The notes: generated from the sequence alone by a model not told the origin. A stretch of DNA of 64,000 nucleotides from Pseudarthrobacter polychromogenes (GCF_014644495.1 NZ_BMKU01000003.1:1-64000); one strand, 5' to 3'; shown: positions 8,948-17,735, numbered from the stretch's first letter. Numbers and translations are program-made.

Positions 8948-10108
8948 ATGGCGGCTGACAATCCCCGGAAACGGCCCCGCACAAGCGGGCGCCGAGCCGG
9001 GCCCGCAACCGGGCCCGCATTCGGGCGCCGGCCCGTTTCAATCACGCTGGCCTGCATCACGGCGGTTCTCCTTGCAGCGTGCCAGTCCGCTCCAAGCCCG
9101 GCACCCGGCCCACCGGCCTCCGGGACTGCAGACGGTAAGTTCGCGGACGGAAAACTGGGGCACGTCTTTGTGATCAACCTCGAGAACAAGTCCTACGCCA
9201 AGGTGTGGGGCCAGGAGTCGCCGGCGCCGTACCTCTCCAGGACCCTGCGGGCCCAGGGGGCGCTGCTGACGGAGTACTACGCAATCGGCCATGCGTCCCT
9301 GCCCAACTACATCGCGCAGCTCTCCGGGCAGGGCCCCAACCCGGTGACCAGCAGCGACTGCCACACCTACGAGGCCTTCACCGTCACCGGGACGGCCAGC
9401 CCGGGCCAGGTGCAGGGCAGCGGCTGCGTCTACCCGGATTCGGTGCCCACCCTGGCCGGCCAGCTCAGCGCGGCAGGGAAGTCCTGGAAGGGCTACATGG
9501 AGGACATGGGAACACCGTGCCGGCACCCCGAAATCGGCGCGAAGGACCCCAACCAGAACGCCAGCGCCGAGACCCAGTACGCCACCCGGCACAATCCGTT
9601 CGTGTACTTCACAGCCATCACGTCCTCGCCCGAATGCCAGGAGAACGTGGTGGACTTCAGCAACCTGGACGCTGACCTCACCTCCCTGGACACCACGCCC
9701 AACCTGTCCTACATCAGCCCCAACCTGTGCAACGACGGCCATGACGATCCCTGCCACGACGGGTCAAAGGGCGGCCTGCCCCGGGCCGACGCATGGCTGA
9801 AGAAGCACGTCCCGGACATCCTGGCCTCCGCGGCGTTCAAGAAGGACGGGGTCCTGGTCATCACGTTCGACGAGGCCAAAGGCAAGGAAAGCGCCGCGTC
9901 CTCGCTGCCCGGAGGGGCCGGCGGCGGCCGCGTGGGTGCGCTGGTCCTGTCCCCGCAGGTCAAGGGCGGCACAACATCACAGCGGGCCTACAACCACTAC
10001 AGCCTGCTGGGAAGCATCGAGGACATCTTCGGCCTGCCCCACCTCGGCTACGCCGCCGCCCCGGGGCTGAACCGCTTCAGCGCCGACGTCTACACCAACC
10101 GTTCCTGA
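8948..10108 (+). CDS. Secreted phosphoesterase lipoprotein (acid-phosphatase-like)
   Basis: The ATG at 8948 has GGAGG seven bases upstream. A basic N-terminus and hydrophobic segment end in a lipobox-like LAAC (near residue 39), so it is probably a lipoprotein. The catalytic part has the phosphoesterase-family (PF04185 type) elements FVINLENKSY, the HASLPNYIAQLSG region, LVITFDEA and YNHYSLLGSIEDIFGLP, the family's metal and nucleophile regions. Likely role: release of phosphate from extracellular phosphomonoesters or diesters. It is a single gene followed by a palindromic repeat and the lipid-kinase gene. The exact substrate is unknown. Confidence 0.85.
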   Translation: MAADNPRKRPRTSGRRAGPATGPAFGRRPVSITLACITAVLLAACQSAPSPAPGPPASGTADGKFADGKLGHVFVINLENKSYAKVWGQESPAPYLSRTLRAQGALLTEYYAIGHASLPNYIAQLSGQGPNPVTSSDCHTYEAFTVTGTASPGQVQGSGCVYPDSVPTLAGQLSAAGKSWKGYMEDMGTPCRHPEIGAKDPNQNASAETQYATRHNPFVYFTAITSSPECQENVVDFSNLDADLTSLDTTPNLSYISPNLCNDGHDDPCHDGSKGGLPRADAWLKKHVPDILASAAFKKDGVLVITFDEAKGKESAASSLPGGAGGGRVGALVLSPQVKGGTTSQRAYNHYSLLGSIEDIFGLPHLGYAAAPGLNRFSADVYTNRS

Positions 10109-10148
10109 CTGTTCGGCACCACAATCGCGCGGCACCACAGGTGACCAG

Positions 10149-10178
10149 TACGACGGCGGCCGCGCGCCGCCGTCGTAC
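10149..10178. repeat. Dispersed palindrome, copy 3
   Basis: A perfect 30-bp palindrome, TACGACGGCGGCC-GCGC..., is preceded by AGGTGACCAG and followed by GCCTTCC. It lies between two co-directional genes. Confidence 0.87.
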
Positions 10179-10262
10179 GCCTTCCCTCTCGCAGGGCGCA
10201 CCGTCCGCCCCGCACGTGCTGAGGCGGCGTACTCAGGGAGTTCCCAGCCCGCCCGGCCTAGG

Positions 10263-11204
10263 ATGTTCCCCATGATGCTTGCCCAAGAGGCGAAGTCCGC
10301 TGCCGTGGTGATCAACGCCGGGGCGCGCCTGGGAGCGGCGGGGCCGGTGCTGGCAGTGGATACCCTGCGCAGTGCGGGCCTGCCCATCTCCGCCGTCCAC
10401 CAGATCCTGTCCGGCACCGAGCTCGCCGGGACCCTGGACCGGGTGGTTGCCGAGGGGCACGACCTCGTGGTTGTTGGCGGCGGTGACGGGACGGTGTCCT
10501 TCGCCGCCGGCCGGCTCGCCGGGACACGAATCGTGCTGGGGGTCCTTCCGCTGGGGACGGCGAACGACCTTGCCCGCACCCTGGAGATCCCGGCCGATCT
10601 TCCCGGGGCGTGCGCTGCCCTGGCCAGCGGGAAGGTGGTTGACATCGACATGGGGCGCGTGAACGGCCAGCCGTTCCTGAACGTTGCGTCCGTGGGCCTC
10701 TCGGTGGGTGTCACCGAAACCCTCAGCCCACGCCTGAAGCGGTATCTCGGCCCGGTGGCCTACGCCGTTGCCGCCGTGCGCGCCTATGCCCGGCACCAGC
10801 CGTTCCGTGCCCGCCTCGAGTTCCCGGACGGGGACCACGAAACGCTGGAACTGGACAACCTGCTGCAGGTGGCGGTTGGCAACGGCCGGCACTACGGCGG
10901 CGGCAACGCGGTCTCACCCACGGCCGGCATCGACGACCACCTGCTGGATGTCTACGCCATCCCCGGGGCGCCGCTCCGGGAGCACATCAGGATCGCCCGG
11001 ATGCTCAAGAACGGCAGCTTTGTGGAGCGCGACGGCGTGTACCACCTGACCTGCCAGCGCGTCCGGCTGGTCACCGAGCCGCCCATGCCGGTGAACCTCG
11101 ACGGCGAGATCGCCACCGCCACGCCCGCCGACTTCACCATCGAGCGCAACGCCGTGCACGTGGTGGTGCCGCACGGCAGCACCAGCGCCCGGTTCGACGG
11201 GTAA
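10263..11204 (+). CDS. Diacylglycerol/lipid kinase (YegS/DagK family)
   Basis: It contains the kinase signatures VVVGGGDGTVSFAA and LGVLPLGTANDLART, the nucleotide-binding GGDGT and GTxNDxAR motifs of the DagK/sphingosine-kinase superfamily. Later it has GNGRHYGGGNAVSP and NLDGEIATATP, both typical of the C-terminal lipid-binding lobe. At 313 residues it is of normal length. It would phosphorylate a lipid such as diacylglycerol at the membrane. Three in-frame ATGs lie near the start (10263, 10272, 10275) without a clear ribosome site, so the start is uncertain by a few residues. Confidence 0.9.
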   Translation: MFPMMLAQEAKSAAVVINAGARLGAAGPVLAVDTLRSAGLPISAVHQILSGTELAGTLDRVVAEGHDLVVVGGGDGTVSFAAGRLAGTRIVLGVLPLGTANDLARTLEIPADLPGACAALASGKVVDIDMGRVNGQPFLNVASVGLSVGVTETLSPRLKRYLGPVAYAVAAVRAYARHQPFRARLEFPDGDHETLELDNLLQVAVGNGRHYGGGNAVSPTAGIDDHLLDVYAIPGAPLREHIRIARMLKNGSFVERDGVYHLTCQRVRLVTEPPMPVNLDGEIATATPADFTIERNAVHVVVPHGSTSARFDG

Positions 11205-11218
11205 TTCCCTGGTGAGCG

Positions 11219-11248
11219 CACGACGGCGGCCGCGCGCCGCCGTCGTAC
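11219..11248. repeat. Dispersed palindrome, copy 4
   Basis: CACGACGGCGGCC-GCGC-GCCGCCGTCGTAC is preceded by GGTGAGCG. It fills the 63-bp gap between two convergent genes and is the only obvious hairpin there, so it may act as their terminator. Confidence 0.85.
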
Positions 11249-11267
11249 GCTTCAGTCCTGGAGGTGG

Positions 11268-13337
11268 TCAGGCGCCCATGCTTCCCGCCGGCATCTTCTC
11301 CTGCTCCTTGACGGAGGTGCCGCTGCTGCCCGCGGACTTCTTGGCGTCACCGTCCTGTGAACCGCCGTCCATGCTCCCGTCCGGCATGGAAGCGGCGGCG
11401 GGCTGCTGATGGCCGTTATGGGTGACGCTCTCCTCCATGGCGCCGGCCGGCATCTCCACTTTCTGCCCGAGGGCACCGGCGGTGTCCCCGCCGCCCTCCC
11501 CGGTCATGGAAGCGGCGCCGGACGCCCCTGTGGACTCCTCGGTCAGGAACGGCCTGGTCTGCCACTTGTGCCAGAGGGCGTTGTCCGTGCCACGGACAAA
11601 GACTTCCAGGCGGCCGTCGGCGTTGGTGCCCACCGCGATGTTGGACGTGAGGATGCCGCCCAGGGAATGCCAGTCGGACCAGCCGCTGTTCGGTGCGGTC
11701 TGCCATTTGTGCCAGAGCGCGTTGTCGGTGCCCCGGACGAAGACCTCCAGGCGGCCGCTCGCGTTCCTGCCCGCGGCGATGTCCGACGTCAGCAGCCCGC
11801 CCAGGGAGCGCCAGTCGGACCAGCCGCTGTTGGGTGCGGTCTGCCATTTGTGCCAGAGGGCGTTGTCTGTGCCGCGGACGAAGACCTCCAGGCGGCCGTC
11901 GGCGTTGCTGCCGGTGGTGATGTTGGAGGTGAGGATGCCGCCCAGGGAGCGCCAGTCGGACCAGTTGCCGTTGGGTGCGGTCTGCCATTTGTGCCAGAGG
12001 GCGTTGTCCGTGCCCCTGGCGAAAATCTCCAGCCGGCCGTCCGCGTTCCTGCCCACCGCAATCTCGGAGGTGATCACCCCGCCCAGGGAGCGCCAGCCGG
12101 CCCAGTTGCCGTTCGGCGCGGTCTGCCAGCGGTGCCACACGGCGCCGTCGTTGCCCCTGGCGAAAACTTCCAGCCGGCCGTCCGCATTGCGCCCGGCCGC
12201 CGCGGGCCCGGTGATGCCGCCGCCCAGGGAGTTCCAGCCCGCCCAGTTACCGTTGGGTGCGGTCTGCCACCGGTGCCAGAGGGCGTTGTCCGTGCCGCGG
12301 GCAAAGATCTCCAGCCGGCCGTCCTGGTTGTTGGCCGCGGCGATCTCGGAGGTGATCACCCCGCCCAGGGAGTTCCAGCCGGACCAGTCGCCGCTGGGGG
12401 TGGTCTGCCAGCGGTGCCACACGGCGCCATCGGTTCCCCGGGCGAAGGCCTCCATCCGGCCGTCCTTGTTGTTGGCCACGGTCACGTCCGAGGTGATGAC
12501 GCCGCCCAGGGAGTTCCAGCCGGACCAGGCCGCGGGGGCAGCCGGATACAGGGCCCTGAAACCGTCAATGTCGTCCTGGGTGAGGGCACGTTTGGTGAAG
12601 TTGGAGGATACGGTGGGGGCCATCACGGCGTTCGCCACGCTGGTGTGCGCGAGCCCCACAATGTGGCCGAACTCGTGCAGAGCCACCGTCTCGATGTCGA
12701 AGGCGCTGGCCACGGCGCCGACACTCCACACGTGCTCGCTGTCATCGAAGTGGACCGGCTTGGGCAGCGTGGTGGTGATGACGCTGCAGCCCGGCGGGAA
12801 ATCCGCGTGGGCCAGGACGCCGCCCACCATGGAATGGTCCGGGTCCGCGGCCGGCCGCCACCCGATGCGGATGTCCGGGCTGGAACCCACGGCCACCTCG
12901 GTGAAGGTCAGCCCGCCCACGGCCTGCCAGGTCTGGATGGCGCGCCGGATCGCGTCGAACTCGGCGTTGCCGGCGACGTCGTCCGTGCCGGTGTCAAAGG
13001 CGTACGTCAGTGTCCTGTCCGCCCACGCACACGTGGTGGAAAAGGCGAGTTCGCCCGGCCGCACGTCCGGAAGCCCGCAGCGTGGCCGCATCATGGCTTC
13101 GCGGGTGGCGTCGTCGAAATTTCCCGTGACCGGCAGGTGGAAGAACTCCTGGAAACTCCGGAGGGCGCCTTCGGTGGGGTCGTCCAGGACGCCCAGTTCC
13201 CGGGGCGTGGCCGGCCCCAGGTAGCCGAACCGCTCGAGGTACGTCTGCACTTTGCTGAAGCCGGCATGGCGCTCGCCGGGGGAGGTGTTTTCGACGGCGG
13301 CCAGGTACGGGGCGCCGCGGTACTGCTCTTCAGGCAT
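11268..13337 (-). CDS. Matrixin-type metalloprotease with cysteine switch and seven-repeat propeller
   Basis: The ATG at 13337 follows AAGGAG. The 689-residue protein begins with a peptidoglycan-binding-like domain (about 25-100), then PRCGLPDV, the cysteine-switch motif that keeps matrix metalloproteases latent. The catalytic domain has HEFGHIVGLAH (zinc site) and a downstream VMAPT Met-turn. Seven 47-residue repeats follow (WSDW-x-SLGG...GRLEVF-x-RGTDNALWHKWQT), as in seven-bladed PLL-like lectin propellers. A low-complexity tail ends the protein. No signal peptide is visible from this start, so the export route is unclear. It overlaps the upstream 127-residue gene by 8 bp, which suggests coupled translation. 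Likely role: a protease targeted to glycans. Confidence 0.9.
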   Translation of the reverse strand: MPEEQYRGAPYLAAVENTSPGERHAGFSKVQTYLERFGYLGPATPRELGVLDDPTEGALRSFQEFFHLPVTGNFDDATREAMMRPRCGLPDVRPGELAFSTTCAWADRTLTYAFDTGTDDVAGNAEFDAIRRAIQTWQAVGGLTFTEVAVGSSPDIRIGWRPAADPDHSMVGGVLAHADFPPGCSVITTTLPKPVHFDDSEHVWSVGAVASAFDIETVALHEFGHIVGLAHTSVANAVMAPTVSSNFTKRALTQDDIDGFRALYPAAPAAWSGWNSLGGVITSDVTVANNKDGRMEAFARGTDGAVWHRWQTTPSGDWSGWNSLGGVITSEIAAANNQDGRLEIFARGTDNALWHRWQTAPNGNWAGWNSLGGGITGPAAAGRNADGRLEVFARGNDGAVWHRWQTAPNGNWAGWRSLGGVITSEIAVGRNADGRLEIFARGTDNALWHKWQTAPNGNWSDWRSLGGILTSNITTGSNADGRLEVFVRGTDNALWHKWQTAPNSGWSDWRSLGGLLTSDIAAGRNASGRLEVFVRGTDNALWHKWQTAPNSGWSDWHSLGGILTSNIAVGTNADGRLEVFVRGTDNALWHKWQTRPFLTEESTGASGAASMTGEGGGDTAGALGQKVEMPAGAMEESVTHNGHQQPAAASMPDGSMDGGSQDGDAKKSAGSSGTSVKEQEKMPAGSMGA

Positions 13338-13713
13338 TGGATTCTCCTTGATCTGTTCTGATGCTTCGCAGGATCTGCAGGGCGACGTCCCGTTGGGCGT
13401 CGGCAGGCAGATGGACGACGGCGGTGGCGCGGCCAGGGATGGTGGCGGCAACGGTGCGGGTGCCGCCTTCCTCGAACACGACAAAGTCAGCGATGCTGCT
13501 GCCTACGGTTTCCCGCCAGTGTTCATAGCCGGGTTTGGCTGCATAGCGGGTGAGGGGATCGGCGAAGAGGCTCGCATCAACGGTCAGGCGCATGCCGGCA
13601 CCTTCCAGGACAGCGGCGCTGCCCTCGATGCCGCGCTCAGGCGAGGGGGCCAGCGCGCTGGGAACGTCCAGCGCCAGGCCCGCCACCCGGAGGGAACTCC
13701 ACCCCTGTTCCAT
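13330..13713 (-). CDS. Small hypothetical protein coupled to the matrixin protease
   Basis: The 127-residue soluble protein starts MEQGWSSLRVAGLALDVPSA and has no helix-spanning segment. Its stop codon overlaps the protease start (ATGCCTGA), so the two are probably translated together. I do not recognise the family. Size and position suggest an immunity, chaperone or inhibitor partner of the protease, but nothing in the sequence proves this. Confidence 0.7.
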   Translation of the reverse strand: MEQGWSSLRVAGLALDVPSALAPSPERGIEGSAAVLEGAGMRLTVDASLFADPLTRYAAKPGYEHWRETVGSSIADFVVFEEGGTRTVAATIPGRATAVVHLPADAQRDVALQILRSIRTDQGESNA

Positions 13714-13776
13714 GACCCCGTCCTCACATGCGAGGGAACACAGGATCGAGTTGACCAGACGCGCGTTACTGCGCCG

Positions 13777-14004
13777 TTACTGCCTTACCGGTGCCGGGAC
13801 CAAAAGGTGCTGGCGGGCCAGCCGGAGCTTCGCGGCGCGTTCAACCAGGATGGGGATGTAGTCCCGGACGCGGCCCTCATCAAACAGGCTGTGTTCATGG
13901 GCAACCACGTCCTCGATCACGGAGCGCGGCTGGCCGGGGAAGTGCGCGGCGAGCCGGTCCACCACGTCCGTGAGTGCCTGCGTTTCGGTCTTCTTGAGCA
14001 TCAT
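13777..14004 (-). CDS. Small helical protein (three-helix-bundle dimerisation type)
   Basis: About 75 residues, starting MMLKKTETQALTDVVDRLAA and continuing FPGQPRSVIEDVVAHEHSLF and RDYIPILVERAAKLRLA. The pattern fits three amphipathic helices, as in the small actinobacterial 'three-helix bundle dimerisation' family. A GTG lies directly before the two ATGs, so the start is uncertain by one codon. It is upstream of the protease pair in the same direction with a 63-bp gap. Function is unknown. Confidence 0.7.
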   Translation of the reverse strand: MMLKKTETQALTDVVDRLAAHFPGQPRSVIEDVVAHEHSLFDEGRVRDYIPILVERAAKLRLARQHLLVPAPVRQ

Positions 14005-14180
14005 CACCGTTCCTGCTGGAAGGAGAACTGGCTACCACCTGTACGTTCCTGGGCCGGACGTGCATGGATGAATCATACGAACGCGGGTCCCCGAGGGAAA
14101 CCACTAATTGGAAGTCTGCGGATATCCGCAGCCAGCTTTGGTGCCGGCCCGCGGAAGCCAGTAGCGGACTCTCAGGGGAC

Positions 14181-14195
14181 AAGTAGGGATTACGC
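14181..14195 (+). promoter_or_regulatory. Degenerate GAGTA-N5-TACTC site upstream of the second 45-aa peptide
   Basis: AAGTA-GGGAT-TACGC keeps the spacing of the 8659 site. A -10-like TAGAGT (14219-14224) lies 23 nt downstream and the ATG follows after 6 nt, matching the first peptide gene almost exactly. Confidence 0.6.
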
Positions 14196-14230
14196 GGGCG
14201 CCTGTGTACGGGGCTCCGTAGAGTCGGCGC

Positions 14231-14368
14231 ATGGCAGATGCAATGAACCGGAAGCACGGCCGCAGAAGAGGGCCGGGGCCCGCGAAGGGCAGCAGGCGGC
14301 AGCTTGCCGTCCTTGGCATCTTTGTCCTGGTGGTCCTGGCGGTGGCCGCCTTCGCCCTGACGCGGTAG
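14231..14368 (+). CDS. 45-aa basic single-pass membrane peptide (sibling of 8710)
   Basis: It starts MADAMNRKHGRRRGPGPAKG and ends in a hydrophobic helix finishing AAFALTR. It is equal in length to the 8710 peptide and shares its head block, tail and promoter geometry. A leaderless mRNA is predicted because TAGAGT ends 6 nt before the ATG. Function is unknown. Confidence 0.75.
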   Translation: MADAMNRKHGRRRGPGPAKGSRRQLAVLGIFVLVVLAVAAFALTR

Positions 14369-14508
14369 GCAGGTGTGGCACACGCCGGCGGCTGACCTGC
14401 GATGATGCTGCGGCTGCCCGGGCGGAGTGTTCCCTCGTTTAGGATGTTCTCATCCTTTAAGTTTCCGGGCCGGGGGAAGCCAGGACAGAGCACACCGAAT
14501 GGCCCGCA

Positions 14509-15108
14509 GTGACATCCAGCAATAATTCCCCCGCACTTTCGTCAGCAAGAATGCCCCACGATGACTTTCTGGACTGTCCCACGGGACTTGTCGAGTACTA
14601 CTTCGCAGAGGGCATCTTCCACTGGTCGGAAGGCCTGTACCGCATCTATGGATACGAACGCGGCGACGTTGTCCCTTCCATGGACATGGCCTTCGCCCAC
14701 ATCGAGCCTGCAGACCGGCCCGCTGTCCAGGCCTACTGGGACCGCGTCGCAGCGGTCGGCGGCCCGTCGTCCATCTATGTGTCCATCCGCGACCGCAAGG
14801 ACCGTCAGCACAAACTGCTTTACTCTGCGGACTACATCCTTGAGGGTGGCGCGCCTGTGGGCGTGTGGGGCGTGGTGGTTGACCTCACCCAGTCAATCCA
14901 TTCCGACCGCCACCAGCTCGCAACCGAGGCCGTGGCTGCGTCGGCTATCAACCGGGCCGTCATCGAACAGGCCAAGGGCGTCCTGATGGGACGCCTGGGT
15001 GTCACGGCAGACGAGGCCTATGAACTGATGAGCCAGCAAAGCCAGGAGACAAACAGGAAGGTTTACGCAATCGCCCACGAGATCGTGGAACGCGCCACCC
15101 GCCGATAA
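14509..15108 (+). CDS. PAS-ANTAR regulator
   Basis: 199 residues from a GTG start. The N-terminal half is a PAS-like sensor (GIFHWSEGLYRIYGYERGDVVPS, HIEPADRP, DYILEGGAPVGVWGVVVDLT). The C-terminal part is an ANTAR RNA-binding domain (INRAVIEQAKGVLMGRLGVT, DEAYELMSQQSQ). It probably links a small-molecule or redox signal to antitermination. No clear ribosome site precedes the GTG; the ATG at 14551 is an alternative start. It is a single gene, convergent with the App1-like gene. Confidence 0.82.
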   Translation: MTSSNNSPALSSARMPHDDFLDCPTGLVEYYFAEGIFHWSEGLYRIYGYERGDVVPSMDMAFAHIEPADRPAVQAYWDRVAAVGGPSSIYVSIRDRKDRQHKLLYSADYILEGGAPVGVWGVVVDLTQSIHSDRHQLATEAVAASAINRAVIEQAKGVLMGRLGVTADEAYELMSQQSQETNRKVYAIAHEIVERATRR

Positions 15109-15163
15109 GGTGGCGGGCTTCGGCTGCACCTGCTGGGACCAGGCCCAGGCCAAAGGTGAGGCG

Positions 15164-15192
15164 TACGACGGCGGCAAGCGCCGCCGTCGTAC
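15164..15192. repeat. Dispersed palindrome, copy 5
   Basis: TACGACGGCGGC-AAGC-GCCGCCGTCGTA lies between convergent genes. Here the symmetry extends outward: AGGTGAG on the left pairs with CTCACCT on the right. Confidence 0.85.
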
Positions 15193-15195
15193 GTC

Positions 15196-16215
15196 TCACC
15201 TACGCAGCGACTCGCGCAGGAGGGGCAGGAGCTTGTCCCCGTCGGCGCCCCGCAGAACAGGCACGCCGTTGACGGAGTCCGCTTCCTGGCCGTTCCGGGC
15301 CGGCCGGACCTGGCGCAGGGCGATGGCCGCTACGCGGTGGGGGTGGGCCTTGGCCAGGTCGCTGTAGATTGTTGGGTCGTGTTCCCCGTCGTCTCCGACG
15401 AGTACCCACGTCACATGGGGCATGTCCTCCATCAGGCGGGCAAGGGAGGACGACTTATGTTCCCGCCCGTCGCGGAACCATCGCTGTGGAGTGACGCCCC
15501 AGTCGGTCATCAGCACCGCGCCGGCCGGAAAGTCATGCCGTTCGAGGAACCGGGATACCGGACCAACAAAGTTCCACGGTCCGTTGCTCAGATATACCAC
15601 TCCAGGATGGTCCTGGCCCTCGACGGCGGTCTGCAGGAGGCGCGCCATGCCGGGCACTGACTGCCTGGTTGAACTGGAGCCGCTGAGGGTGCGCCAGACC
15701 GCGCGGGCCGGATGGGCGATGCCGGTGACCCACACCGTGTCATCGATATCGCAGACCAGGCCGCGCACCGGTTCGGCGCTCATGACATGCACATTCGCAG
15801 GAACCGGGCTGCGGCCATCCACATGCAACTGAGCTTGCGTGAGTCCGGGCTCCAGGGGACTGTCCAGAGGGAGCCGTGCGTCGACGATGCCTGCGGAGTC
15901 ACTCGAGACGGTGGTGGTAGTGCCACCGAGCTCGATCTTCACTTCGGTTCCGGGACTTTCCAAGGTGAGCAGGCGCCGCCATCCGGGGATGCCGCGGGCG
16001 GCAGCGGGGTCCACTGACGCCGGGGCGAGGACCACCCGCCCCAGCACTCGGGCCTGGTGTGCGCTGGCGTATCCGGAATACGGAATCACCGCTGGGGTCC
16101 ACCCTTGAGCCGCTGCTCGGCGGGCCAGCAGGTCCCGGACGCCCGTTTCCGTCCTGTAGGCGACGGAAACGGCACTTTGGGAGAAGCGGCTCGCTAAAAA
16201 CTTGGGTAGGCGCAT
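15196..16215 (-). CDS. App1-like phosphatidate phosphatase domain protein
   Basis: The 339-residue protein has the DUF2183/App1 catalytic motif VCDIDDTVWVTGI (DxDDT of the haloacid-dehalogenase type). Downstream elements are YLSNGPWNF, LMTDWGVTPQRWFRDG, HKSSSLARL and WVLVGDDGEHDPTIY, which complete the HAD active site. In fungi App1 dephosphorylates phosphatidate; bacterial members are little studied. No signal peptide or membrane helix is visible, so it is probably cytoplasmic. It is a single gene between two palindromic repeats, with the acyltransferase divergent. Confidence 0.87.
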   Translation of the reverse strand: MRLPKFLASRFSQSAVSVAYRTETGVRDLLARRAAAQGWTPAVIPYSGYASAHQARVLGRVVLAPASVDPAAARGIPGWRRLLTLESPGTEVKIELGGTTTTVSSDSAGIVDARLPLDSPLEPGLTQAQLHVDGRSPVPANVHVMSAEPVRGLVCDIDDTVWVTGIAHPARAVWRTLSGSSSTRQSVPGMARLLQTAVEGQDHPGVVYLSNGPWNFVGPVSRFLERHDFPAGAVLMTDWGVTPQRWFRDGREHKSSSLARLMEDMPHVTWVLVGDDGEHDPTIYSDLAKAHPHRVAAIALRQVRPARNGQEADSVNGVPVLRGADGDKLLPLLRESLRR

Positions 16216-16279
16216 CCGGACATGCTATCCGCAGGAGACGGGCTCCTCCAGGCATCTGGAGCCGGAAGCCGCAACTGCG

Positions 16280-16308
16280 TACGACGGCGGCACGCGCCGC
16301 CGCCGTGC
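16280..16308. repeat. Dispersed palindrome, copy 6 (decayed)
   Basis: TACGACGGCGGC-ACGC-GCCGCCGCCGTGCG lies in the divergent gap between the App1-like and acyltransferase genes. The right arm is partly lost and the AGGTGA flank is absent, so it is an older copy. Confidence 0.7.
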
Positions 16309-16412
16309 GCGTTGCCTTGGGTGCGTGGAGCTTACGTCCAGCTACCGCCCAGCGCAGTTACCGAAACGTTATATATGCTGGATGGGTGGTTTTTAGGTCA
16401 AGCAGTGGAAAT

Positions 16413-17657
16413 ATGTCAGCTCCGGAACGCCCGGCCGCGCCCGGCGGCGGGCTCATCTCCGGACGAAAGCACGCCCTGGACGGGCTCCGGACCATCGCCG
16501 TGGCGGGGGTCTTCTTCTTCCATACCGTCACCGAACTGGTCCCGGGCGGATCCATCGGCGTGGACGTGTTCTTCACCCTCAGCGGCTTTGTGATCACCCT
16601 CCTGATCATGAAGGAGTACCTGGCCACGGGGCGGCTGCGGCTGGGGATCTTCTACGCCAAGCGGCTGGCCAGGCTCTGGCCGGCGCTGCTGGCGCTTTGC
16701 GGCGTGATCGTCACGGTGGGAGTGGTGTTCCCGGCGTCCAAGTGGGCCGGCCAGGAAGGCTATGTCCTCCCGGCCGCCGGCTACGTGATGAACCTGGTGC
16801 GGATCGGGCTGTTCGGCGAGTCCATCGCCGGTGAAACCCTCGGCCCCGCCTGGACCCTGGCCGTCGAGGAGCAGTTCTACCTGGTGTGGCCGGTGCTCCT
16901 GCTGGTGCTGCTGCGGTTCTGGAAGGTCCCGACAGTCGCCTGGATCACCGCCGGGCTGGCTGTGGCGTTCCTGCTGGAACGGTTCTTCCTGGTGCTGCTC
17001 GGGGCCCCGCTGAACCGCCTCTACAACGGCCCGGACACCCGGGCCGACGAGCTGCTGATCGGGTGCACCCTGGCCCTCGCCTTCACCACCGTCACCCCCG
17101 GATCCCGGCCCCACGAATCCCTCCGGAACGCTGCGCGGTGGGCCGGGCCGCTTGCCGGAACCGCCCTCCTGGCCGCCGTGTTCCTGCTGAAGGAACCGGA
17201 CACCCCCGGCCTCTGGTTCAGCGCCTTCTGGACGGCCGGGCCCACGGTGCTGTCCCTGCTGTCCGCAGTGCTGATCGGATCGCTCGTCCTGCAGCCGGCC
17301 GGGTTTGCGGGACGGGTCCTCAGTCACCCGTGGCTTGCCGGGCCGGGCCGGGACCTGTCCTACGCGATCTACCTCTGGCACCTGCCGGTCTACCTGCTGC
17401 TGATGCCGCTCTTTCCCTCGCTGTGGCTCCGGGTGGCGCTGGCTGCGGCGCTGACGGTGCTGCTGGCCTGCGCGTCCCACCGCCTGGTGGAAACGCCCGT
17501 CCGCCGCTGGGCCAACGCAAGGCTGGAGCCCGCCGTCGTGCCTTCTTCCCCCGGACGCGCCGCTGTAGGCTCCGCGGAACGCACCGGCGAACGCTCCTCG
17601 GAACGCGGGCGTGACCTTGTGGCAGCCGGCCACCCGCCCGCCGGTGACCAGGCATGA
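16413..17657 (+). CDS. Membrane acyltransferase 3 (OafA/YrhL type)
   Basis: The ATG at 16413 is preferred because the family N-terminus (ALDGLRTIAVAGVFFFHT) starts about 20 residues later. The 414-residue protein has about ten hydrophobic segments, the invariant H of FFFHT, the DVFFTLSGFVIT block, KRLARLWPALLAL, the LAVEEQFYLVWP motif and ELLIGCTLAL. These are diagnostic of the family that O-acylates cell-surface sugars. A basic 45-residue tail follows. It is a single gene. Likely role: decoration of wall polysaccharide or peptidoglycan. Confidence 0.92.
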   Translation: MSAPERPAAPGGGLISGRKHALDGLRTIAVAGVFFFHTVTELVPGGSIGVDVFFTLSGFVITLLIMKEYLATGRLRLGIFYAKRLARLWPALLALCGVIVTVGVVFPASKWAGQEGYVLPAAGYVMNLVRIGLFGESIAGETLGPAWTLAVEEQFYLVWPVLLLVLLRFWKVPTVAWITAGLAVAFLLERFFLVLLGAPLNRLYNGPDTRADELLIGCTLALAFTTVTPGSRPHESLRNAARWAGPLAGTALLAAVFLLKEPDTPGLWFSAFWTAGPTVLSLLSAVLIGSLVLQPAGFAGRVLSHPWLAGPGRDLSYAIYLWHLPVYLLLMPLFPSLWLRVALAAALTVLLACASHRLVETPVRRWANARLEPAVVPSSPGRAAVGSAERTGERSSERGRDLVAAGHPPAGDQA

Positions 17658-17682
17658 CAGTGCGGGTGGATGGGTTGGGTAA

Positions 17683-17735
17683 TTTACTTGGCCCGAACCC
17701 CTTTACTTGACGGAACCCAGTTACTAAAGTCAGTT
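17683..17735. repeat. 19-bp direct repeats in a 180-bp gene-free gap
   Basis: TTTACTTGGCCCGAACCCC and TTTACTTGACGGAACCCAG are tandem 19-bp units, followed by a partial third (TTACTAAAG). The gap between the acyltransferase and TetR stops carries no convincing gene. The repeats resemble a protein-binding array or the upstream part of a small transcript that ends at the hairpin at 17830. Confidence 0.5.

Noticed and set aside
11409..13361. Plus-strand frames of 600-650 codons opposite the matrixin gene
   Set aside because: GC-rich shadow of a repeat-containing gene; no start signal, composition Arg/Pro/Gly. The minus strand has intact zinc-protease motifs.
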